In this document: in pieces, positions 9,691 to 14,231 of the stretch
How the letters are laid out: the number at the start of each line of letters is the position of its first letter
How positions within the stretch are numbered: position 1 is the first letter of the stretch
DNA from: Anaerolineales bacterium
GTDB taxonomy: Bacteria > Chloroflexota > Anaerolineae > Anaerolineales > DRMV01
Length of the DNA stretch: 14,231 nucleotides
Reading direction: 5' to 3'
NCBI GenBank assembly: GCA_015491595.1
Contig: WFVP01000337.1
Span: forward strand, 1-14,231
Translations under genes and position numbers: made by a program
The notes under the pieces: generated by a model
What the model saw: the letters and a program-made list of their open reading frames with translations, nothing else
Told to the model about the DNA's origin: nothing
The model's database searches: none

Positions 9691-9735
9691 GGCGGGCGTC
9701 TTTTTGTGCCTGTTCCCAAACGGACGCATCCCGCC
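9691..9735 (+). promoter_or_regulatory. Bulged hairpin in infC-rpmI intergenic RNA, candidate L20/L35 control site
   Basis: GGCGGGCGTC (9691-9700) can pair with GACG (9723-9726) and CCCGCC (9730-9735), with CAT bulged out, forming a 10-bp stem around a 22-nt loop that begins with TTTTT. In other bacteria ribosomal protein L20 binds structured mRNA in this operon and represses rpmI-rplT. Whether this structure mimics the L20 site of 23S rRNA cannot be judged by eye. Confidence 0.35.
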
Positions 9736-9742
9736 CGAAAGG

Positions 9743-9771
9743 CCCGGCACCGCGCATCACCCGGCACCGCG
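9743..9771 (+). repeat. Tandem pair of a 12-bp direct repeat
   Basis: CCCGGCACCGCG occurs at 9743-9754 and again at 9760-9771, a 17-bp period, in the rpmI leader about 43 bp before its start codon. It may be part of a regulatory RNA or a chance slip in GC-rich spacer. Confidence 0.7.
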
Positions 9772-9813
9772 ACGAGAGGAACGGTTGGAATTTCGGAAGT
9801 AAGGAGGCCGACC

Positions 9814-10047
9814 ATGCCCAGGAAGCCGCGAGAAGGCAAGTACAAGATGAAGACCCACAAGGCTACGGCCAAGCGCTTTCGGGTCACGGCGACGGGAAAG
9901 GTGTTGCGCATGAAGGGCGACCGGAGCCACCTGCGACGCCGAAAACCCAAGCGCAGCAAGCGCATCTTCGAGCGCATGGTGCCCCAGGAGGGCAAAGGGT
10001 ACATCAAGCGCATCCGGCGCCTGGCTCCGGGGCTGTGGAAGGAGTAA
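9814..10047 (+). CDS. rpmI: Large ribosomal subunit protein bL35
   Basis: 77 residues, very basic. KMKTHKATAKRFRVTATGKV and the KRSKRIF region with a C-terminal RIRRLAPG are typical of bL35. ATG at 9814 has AAGGAGG at about 7 bp and is preferred. It gives an 11-residue extension (MPRKPREGKYK) ahead of the MKTHKA found near the start of most bL35 proteins; an ATG at 9847 would give the classical length but has only a weak ribosome binding site. An upstream start at 9706 would translate the structured spacer and is unlikely. bL35 assembles into the 50S subunit and is co-encoded with IF-3 and bL20 as in most bacteria. Confidence 0.95.
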   Translation: MPRKPREGKYKMKTHKATAKRFRVTATGKVLRMKGDRSHLRRRKPKRSKRIFERMVPQEGKGYIKRIRRLAPGLWKE

Positions 10048-10077
10048 GACGAAGACGGTGGGCGTCTGGGAAAGGCC

Positions 10078-10092
10078 AAGGCCCATGGCCTT
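10078..10092 (+). promoter_or_regulatory. Short perfect hairpin before rplT
   Basis: AAGGCC (10078-10083) and GGCCTT (10087-10092) pair around CAT, about 25 bp before the rplT ribosome binding site. It could affect rplT translation or RNA processing; no T tract follows, so termination is unlikely. Confidence 0.35.
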
Positions 10093-10130
10093 AACCGGAC
10101 ATCCCAACGGTCTATGGAGGAGGTCATCCC

Positions 10131-10487
10131 ATGCGAGTCAAGACGGGTGTTGTGCGCCGACGGCGCCACAAGAAAATCCTGAAGATGGTGAAAGGGCAGC
10201 GGGGGCCCCGATCCCGCGTCTTCCGCCGGGCCATGGAGGCGTGGCTGAAGAGCATGTGGTACGCGTACCGGGACCGACGCAACCGTAAGCGGGACCTGCG
10301 ACGCTTGTGGATTATGCGCATCAACGCGGCGGCCCGACAGCACGGCGTGCCCTACAGCCGCTTCATGTACGCCCTGCGCCAGGCGGACATCCAGCTCAAC
10401 CGGAAGATGTTGGCCGAGCTGGCGGTGCGGGACCCCAAGGCCTTCCAGGCGGTGCTGGAAACGGCCATGCAGGCCGTGGCCGAATGA
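10131..10487 (+). CDS. rplT: Large ribosomal subunit protein bL20
   Basis: 118 residues, the usual length for bL20. The N-terminal half is a long basic helix (MRVKTGVVRRRRHKKILK then KGQRGPRSRVFRRA), and the globular C-terminal half carries RLWIMRINAAAR and YSRFMYAL, both diagnostic. The ATG at 10131 follows GGAGGAGGT at ideal spacing. bL20 is an early 50S assembly protein bound to 23S rRNA, and in E. coli and B. subtilis it represses its own operon. It lies 83 bp after rpmI and is the last gene before a strong terminator. Confidence 0.97.
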   Translation: MRVKTGVVRRRRHKKILKMVKGQRGPRSRVFRRAMEAWLKSMWYAYRDRRNRKRDLRRLWIMRINAAARQHGVPYSRFMYALRQADIQLNRKMLAELAVRDPKAFQAVLETAMQAVAE

Positions 10488-10516
10488 GACGGACGGCGAA
10501 CATCCCTTCCCCGGGG

Positions 10517-10559
10517 AACGAGGAGGCGAGGCGGCCTATCCGTCTCGCCTCCTCGTTTT
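10517..10559 (+). terminator. Strong intrinsic terminator after rplT
   Basis: Bases 10517-10534 pair with 10540-10557 in an 18-bp stem with a single G-T wobble and a 5-nt loop (CCTAT), ending in TTTTG. It closes the infC-rpmI-rplT unit and separates it from the ABC permeases. Confidence 0.9.
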
Positions 10560-10608
10560 GCGGGTACCCGAAGAAGGCAATCTCTTCCGGCTTTGGACGA
10601 AGGCGGGT

Positions 10609-10614
10609 TATAAT
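10609..10614 (+). promoter_or_regulatory. -10 box of the ABC permease operon
   Basis: A consensus TATAAT follows the rplT terminator by about 50 bp. The best -35 is a poor TTCCGG (10585-10590) with an 18-bp gap. A start near 10621 leaves a leader of about 28 nt before ATG 10649, so the permeases have their own promoter. Confidence 0.6.
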
Positions 10615-10648
10615 AGGGGCCATCCTGATGACAACGAGGTGGGCCTCC

Positions 10649-11716
10649 ATGCGTCGAGTGCTTCGAGCCGTGCTGGTTCCCCTTCTGGCCGTGGTCGTGG
10701 CCCTGCTCATCGGGGCCATTTTGTTGTATGTCTCGGATATCGACCCCCTCAAGGCCTACCGGGCGCTCTACCAGGGGGCCTTCGGGAACATCCGGGCGTG
10801 GAAGCGGACCTTCGAAAAGGCCACGCCCCTCATCTTCAGCGGGCTGGCCGTGGCCTTCGCCTTCCGCGCGGGCCTCTTCAACATCGGCGCCCAGGGCCAG
10901 CTCCTGCTGGGGGCCATCACCAGCGCGGTGGTAGGATACGCCGTTGAGGGCCTGCCGCCCTACATCCACATCTCCCTGGCCCTTATGGCGGGCGCGCTGG
11001 TGGGCGCGCTGTACGGCGCGTTCCCCGGCATCCTCAAGGTCTACACCGGGGCCCACGAGGTCATCACCACCATCATGCTCAACTACATCGCCATCAACCT
11101 GACGGACTACTTGGCCGACGGTCCCCTCAAGGACCCGGCCGGAGGGGGCGTGGTGCCGCGCACCCCCAAAATCCTGGACAGCGCGGCCCTGCCCATCTGG
11201 GGCCCCATTCCCTCGGGCTTCCTGCTGGCGGTGGTGCTGGCCGTGGTCATCGCCTGGCTCCTGTGGCGCACCACCTACGGCTTTGAAATCCGCGCCGTGG
11301 GCCAGAACCCCCACGCGGCCCGTTATGCGGGCATGCGGGTGGCCCGAATCGTGGCCTCGACCATGCTCCTCAGCGGCCTGATGGCCGGCCTGGGGGGCGC
11401 GGTGGAAACGCTGGGTGTGGTGGGACGGTTCCAGCCGGGCTTCCACGCCGGCCTGGGATTCGAAGGCATCACCATCGCCCTCCTGGCCAAGAGCAACCCC
11501 ATTGCCGTCATCCCGGCTTCCTTGCTGGTGGGCGCGATGAAAGCCGGCGCCAGCCGTATGCAGTTCGTGGCCGATGTCCCCAAGGAAATCATCGAGGTCA
11601 TCCTGGCCCTCATGTTGCTCCTGGTGGCCGCGGACCACGTCATTCGCGGCGTGCTGGGGCTGCGGGAGAAGGGTGAGGAGCGCCTGGTGCTCACCACCGG
11701 CTGGGGCAGCCACTAA
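10649..11716 (+). CDS. ABC transporter permease, nucleoside/BMP-type (BPD_transp_2), first subunit
   Basis: 355 residues from ATG 10649, which has GAGGTG 7 bp upstream; a longer reading frame reaching back to 10307 crosses rplT and the terminator and is artefactual, and an ATG at 10628 lacks a good site. A single TM helix at about 7-30 is followed by a short external segment (SDIDPLKAYRALYQGAFGN) and then a multi-helix core with FNIGAQGQLLLGA (77-89), the signature region of this permease family. EVITTIMLNYIA and FRAGLFNIG are typical of YufP/NupP-like nucleoside importers. It forms a heterodimer channel in the membrane, powered by a dedicated ATPase. The second permease follows after 45 bp. 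Nucleosides or purines are the likeliest cargo, but simple sugars cannot be excluded. Confidence 0.9.
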   Translation: MRRVLRAVLVPLLAVVVALLIGAILLYVSDIDPLKAYRALYQGAFGNIRAWKRTFEKATPLIFSGLAVAFAFRAGLFNIGAQGQLLLGAITSAVVGYAVEGLPPYIHISLALMAGALVGALYGAFPGILKVYTGAHEVITTIMLNYIAINLTDYLADGPLKDPAGGGVVPRTPKILDSAALPIWGPIPSGFLLAVVLAVVIAWLLWRTTYGFEIRAVGQNPHAARYAGMRVARIVASTMLLSGLMAGLGGAVETLGVVGRFQPGFHAGLGFEGITIALLAKSNPIAVIPASLLVGAMKAGASRMQFVADVPKEIIEVILALMLLLVAADHVIRGVLGLREKGEERLVLTTGWGSH

Positions 11717-11761
11717 ACCAGTCACCCGCGGAAGGAAACCCCGAATCTGCCGAGGCGGACG

Positions 11762-12763
11762 ATGGACATTCGACGACACCCCTGGTGGCATCAGAATCGA
11801 GGCACGCTGACGGTGAGCGGCATCTTGCTGGCCGTGCTGTTGTTCAGTTACTTCCGTTCGCCCCAAATGACGGAAGCCGTCCTGGCCTCCACGTTGCGCC
11901 AGTCCATTCCCCTCATCCTGGGGGCCCTGTGCGGCCTCATGGGCGAGCGCTCGGGGGTCATCAACATCGGCATCGAAGGCCAGATGCTCATGGCCGCTTT
12001 CCTGGCCTTCCTGGTCAACGTCTGGACGGGCAACCTGCTCCTGGCCGTGGTCACCGGCGTGGTCATCGGGGCCCTGATGGGGCTCTTCCTGGCCTTCCTT
12101 TCGGTGACGCTGAAGGTGGACCAAATCATCGCCGGCACCATCATCAACATCTTCGCCTTCGGTTTGACGGGCTACTACTACCAGGTGGGACTGCAGACCA
12201 AGGGCAAGCTCACGCCCATCCCCCTGCCCGGCCTGGCCGACATTCCCCTCATCGGGCCGGTGCTGTTCAACAACCCGCCCATCACCTACCTGACCCTGCT
12301 CCTCATCTTCGTGGTGCAGTTCGTGCTGTTCTACACCCCCTGGGGCCTGCGGAGCCGAGCGGTGGGCGAGCATCCCCGGGCCGCGGACACCCTGGGCATC
12401 AACGTGTACCTGGTGCGTTACGTGAACGTCATCGTGGGCGGCATGCTGGCCGGCCTGGCCGGAGCCTTCCTCACCCTGGAGGCCGTAGGCACCTTCGAGC
12501 GGCTGATGACCAACGGGCGGGGATTCGTAGCCCTGGCGGTGATGATTTTCGGACGGTGGAACCCCATCTCCGCCTGGGGCGCGGCCCTGCTCTTCGGGTT
12601 CGCCACCGCACTGCAGACCCAGCTCCAGTTCATGGCCGTACTCCACATACCCCACCAGTTCATCGGCATGCTGCCCTACGCCCTGACCATCGCCGTGCTG
12701 GCCGGGTTGCGGGGACGAACCCGTCCACCGGCCGCAGTGGGCACACCCTACGAGAAGGAGTGA
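11762..12763 (+). CDS. ABC transporter permease, nucleoside/BMP-type (BPD_transp_2), second subunit
   Basis: 333 residues, ATG at 11762 preceded by GAGG at 6-7 bp. About eight to ten hydrophobic helices. GERSGVINIGIEGQMLMAA with NIGIEGQ at 68-74 is the counterpart of the motif in the preceding gene; VDQIIAGTIINIFA and the cytoplasmic segment WGLRSRAVGEHPRAADTLGI resemble the ATPase-coupling loop of YufQ/NupQ-like proteins. It pairs with the upstream permease. The usual partners, an ATPase with two nucleotide-binding domains and a BMP lipoprotein, are not next to it, so they must be encoded elsewhere. The C-terminal tail (RGRTRPPAAVGTPYEKE) is cytoplasmic and unremarkable. Confidence 0.9.
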   Translation: MDIRRHPWWHQNRGTLTVSGILLAVLLFSYFRSPQMTEAVLASTLRQSIPLILGALCGLMGERSGVINIGIEGQMLMAAFLAFLVNVWTGNLLLAVVTGVVIGALMGLFLAFLSVTLKVDQIIAGTIINIFAFGLTGYYYQVGLQTKGKLTPIPLPGLADIPLIGPVLFNNPPITYLTLLLIFVVQFVLFYTPWGLRSRAVGEHPRAADTLGINVYLVRYVNVIVGGMLAGLAGAFLTLEAVGTFERLMTNGRGFVALAVMIFGRWNPISAWGAALLFGFATALQTQLQFMAVLHIPHQFIGMLPYALTIAVLAGLRGRTRPPAAVGTPYEKE

Positions 12764-12769
12764 CCCTAC

Positions 12770-12796
12770 CGGGGCAGCCCCCACCGGGTTGCCCCG
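12770..12796 (+). terminator. Hairpin between ABC permease and ATP-grasp gene
   Basis: CGGGGCAGCCC (12770-12780) pairs with GGGTTGCCCCG (12786-12796), 11 bp with one G-T and a 5-nt loop. The following CCGTTTCTTC is a poor T tract, so it may be a partial terminator or attenuator rather than a full stop. Confidence 0.5.
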
Positions 12797-12827
12797 CCGT
12801 TTCTTCGCGCGCAAGGAGGTCAACGTC

Positions 12828-13835
12828 ATGGCCCAACGGGTGCTGGTGCGCCTCGTCACCCAACTGGCCCACGAACGGGGGATTACCGTTCACGCCCTCT
12901 CCCATGGATGGATCCTCCTGCTCCAGAAAAACGGCACGGTCCGTCGCATCTTCGGGTACGATTTCGACCTCAACGACGCGGTCGCGCAAATGCTGGCCAA
13001 GGACAAAAGCGCCACCGCGTTGCTCTTGCAATTCCACAACGTGCCGGCGGTGGAACACCATCTGTTCCTCCGTTCGGACATCGAGGGCTACACCTCGGAA
13101 CGGGGGAACTGGGCCGCGCTACAGGCCCTGGCCGAAGCCTACGCGTACCAGCTGGTCTGCAAGCCCAACGCGGGCACCAGCGGCCAGGACGTCCATCGGG
13201 TGCGTTCTCCCCGGGAGCTGGAATGGGTGGTCCAGCGCCTGTTCCAGGAATACAAGGCCATCGCCGTCGCCCCCTACTACGAAATTCCCCACGAGTATCG
13301 GGTCATTTTACTGGACGGCGAGGTCCTGCTCATGTACGAAAAACGCCGCCCCACCATCACGGGCGACGGCAAGACGCCTTTGGGGGAATTGGTGGCGCGC
13401 GCGCTGACCCAGTGCGACCTGCCGGAAAAGGTCTTCCACGAGGCCCAAATGCTCTACCGCCACGAGTGGACCCGAGTGCTGCCCCAGGGGGAAACTCGCC
13501 CCCTCATCTGGCGCCACAACCTGGCGGCCGGCGCGGTGCCGGTGCTGGAAATTCCCGAGACGTTGCGCCCCCGCCTGGTCCACCTGGCCCGGCGGGCCTT
13601 GCAGGTCCTGGGCCTCCGGGTGGCCGCGGTGGACATCGTCCAGACCCCGGACAGCCTGCGGGTGCTGGAAATCAACTCCGGCATCATGATGGAATATTTC
13701 GCCACCCGCCATCCCCAGGGAGAAGCCCTGGCCCGACGCATCTACGCCACCCTGCTGGAGCAAATGTTCGCCGAACCTCCCATCCGCACCACCTCTTGGC
13801 CCGACAACCAACGGCGCCCCACCGACACCCTCTAA
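12828..13835 (+). CDS. Stand-alone ATP-grasp ligase, cyanophycin-synthetase/RimK-like
   Basis: 335 residues from ATG 12828, which has AAGGAGGT at 7 bp; an upstream TTG at 12789 lacks such a site. The first 100 residues contain a small lead-in domain and LAKDKSATALLLQFHNVP with D59-K60, resembling the '.A.DK..T..lL...gvPvp' block of cyanophycin synthetase and GshF. The ATP-grasp core shows K112-PNAGTSGQDV, a glycine-rich lid; EYRV (E156, R158); TGDGKTPLGEL, like the GDGK..i.eL segment; and the Mg2+ ligands D269 and E281-I-N283. These enzymes join a carboxylate to an amine or thiol through an acyl-phosphate. The Mur-ligase half of cyanophycin synthetase is absent, so cyanophycin synthesis is unlikely. 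Substrate is unknown and neighbours give no hint. The C-terminus ends in a polar tail. Confidence 0.85.
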   Translation: MAQRVLVRLVTQLAHERGITVHALSHGWILLLQKNGTVRRIFGYDFDLNDAVAQMLAKDKSATALLLQFHNVPAVEHHLFLRSDIEGYTSERGNWAALQALAEAYAYQLVCKPNAGTSGQDVHRVRSPRELEWVVQRLFQEYKAIAVAPYYEIPHEYRVILLDGEVLLMYEKRRPTITGDGKTPLGELVARALTQCDLPEKVFHEAQMLYRHEWTRVLPQGETRPLIWRHNLAAGAVPVLEIPETLRPRLVHLARRALQVLGLRVAAVDIVQTPDSLRVLEINSGIMMEYFATRHPQGEALARRIYATLLEQMFAEPPIRTTSWPDNQRRPTDTL

Positions 13836-13850
13836 CCCTCCTCGTCCCTT

Positions 13851-13883
13851 GCCAGGAGGTTCGGGCAAAAGGAACCTCCTGGC
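13851..13883 (+). terminator. Perfect 12-bp hairpin after the ATP-grasp gene
   Basis: GCCAGGAGGTTC (13851-13862) pairs with GAACCTCCTGGC (13872-13883) around a 9-nt loop, 16 bp after the stop codon. No T run follows, so it may terminate weakly or protect the 3' end. The palindrome CCTGCGCAGG (13883-13892) abuts it. Confidence 0.6.
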
Positions 13884-14114
13884 CTGCGCAGGTTTGTCCC
13901 CCAACGCATGAGCTGACCGCAGTTGTGACGGTTTCAGTTTCGTGAGCGCGATATCTGATGCTTGGGAGGACCGGACCTGGGCATTTCTCTCGTCTTCGGC
14001 GTGAAGGGATGTCCGGTGCTTTCACCGTTGGCTGAGATACCCGGTGGGCACACCCGCCTGTTGCCCCAGGTGAGAGCATTGGGCTGACCGGGTACAGGAC
14101 CGCAAACAAGGAGA

Positions 14115-14157
14115 AATATTAGTGCAGCGGCGGCGAAGCCCCCGCTGCACTAATATT
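14115..14157. repeat. 16-bp perfect inverted repeat (hairpin)
   Basis: AATATTAGTGCAGCGG (14115-14130) and CCGCTGCACTAATATT (14142-14157) are exact reverse complements. The interior adds GGC/GCC past one C-C mismatch, leaving a GAA loop. Outside it, CAAGG...GAAA and its near complement before TTG extend the symmetry imperfectly. The plus strand continues ATTTCCCCC and the minus strand TTCTCCTTGTTT, so neither side has a clean terminator tail. It could be a terminator, a repeat-family hairpin or the end of a small element. Confidence 0.85.
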
Positions 14158-14231
14158 ATTTCCCCCTTGTGGGTCCCGTGCCTGGTTAGAACTATCCCTA
14201 ATCGTTTCTTGCTCGCATCCGGATCCACCTA

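Larger units (their letters stand above)
13836..14231. other. Gene-free 396-bp region with dense secondary structure
   Basis: No open frame here has a recognisable protein or ribosome binding site. Beyond the post-gene hairpin, several helices can form: CTGACCG (13912) with CGGTTTCAG around 13929-13937; ACCGGAC (13970-13976) with GTCCGGT (14011-14017), enclosing CTTC/GAAG (13994-13997, 14003-14006); CGGTG/CACCG (14014-14018, 14023-14027), which competes with the former; TACCCGGT (14038-14045) with ACCGGGTA (14087-14094), enclosing GGGCA/TGCCC (14046-14050, 14062-14066). The series ends in the strong hairpin at 14115-14157. This density suggests a structured RNA or leader on either strand, but GC-rich DNA forms hairpins readily and no known class was recognised. 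Confidence 0.45.

Noticed and set aside
9706..9814. Upstream start at 9706 for rpmI
   Set aside because: It would translate through the structured spacer and direct repeats; the strong AAGGAGG belongs to ATG 9814.
10352..12859. 835-residue open frame on the minus strand
   Set aside because: It is antisense to rplT and both ABC permeases, crosses their terminator and promoter, and has a His/Gln/Gly-rich shadow composition.
13990..14035. Cobalamin-riboswitch-like GGTGAAAGCACCGGAC on the minus strand
   Set aside because: No B12 box and no CCGCCACTGT-type segment follow at the proper distance.
14015..14042. TPP-riboswitch-like GGTGC...GGCTGAGATACCC
   Set aside because: The required downstream half (CCTGAT..GG and GCG.AGGGA) is absent, and GGTG is better used in the CGGTG/CACCG hairpin. 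Treated as coincidence unless a covariance-model search says otherwise.
14022..14228. 68-residue open frame on the minus strand
   Set aside because: It runs through the 16-bp hairpin, has no ribosome binding site and matches no protein type.
14160..14231. Possible tRNA on the minus strand near the right edge (GTTCTAACC)
   Set aside because: No T-arm stem, anticodon arm or acceptor stem can be built around it.

Overview
The window is GC-rich bacterial DNA with ordinary protein-coding genes packed on both strands and no insertion sequence, CRISPR array, tRNA or rRNA that I could recognise. The gene set, the immune-inhibitor-A-like surface peptidase and the cyanophycin-synthetase-like ATP-grasp protein would fit a Chloroflexota bacterium (Anaerolineae or a related class). 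That placement is an inference from protein style, not proven here.

Layout from left to right. (1) Minus strand, 1-2514: a 12-TM APC-type permease with a long soluble C-terminal domain, cut by the left edge. (2) Plus strand, 2615-3976: a GH4 alpha-galactosidase (melA), divergent from the permease across a short promoter region that holds an 8+8 bp inverted repeat. (3) Minus strand, 8860-4028: a two-gene operon, a P2A-type calcium-transporting ATPase followed 3 bp later by an exported zinc metallopeptidase with an immune-inhibitor-A-type C-terminal domain. It ends tail-to-tail with melA. (4) Plus strand, 8984-10559: the translation operon infC-rpmI-rplT, with a good sigma70-type promoter and a strong intrinsic terminator. 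infC appears to start at AUU, the classic codon through which IF3 controls its own synthesis. The intergenic regions contain hairpins that could be L20 control sites. (5) Plus strand, 10609-12763: a promoter and two BPD_transp_2 permeases of a nucleoside/BMP-type ABC importer, without their ATPase or binding protein. (6) Plus strand, 12828-13835: a stand-alone ATP-grasp ligase of unknown substrate, bracketed by two hairpins. (7) 13836-14231: no convincing gene, but unusually dense RNA-type secondary structure ending in a 16-bp perfect hairpin. It is the most plausible place for an undescribed non-coding RNA or leader.

Functionally the window mixes housekeeping translation factors with transport and scavenging: alpha-galactoside hydrolysis, amine or amino-acid-type permease, calcium export, surface proteolysis and nucleoside uptake. 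No defence system or mobile system is evident. The strongest unusual observations are the AUU start of infC and the structured gene-free right end.
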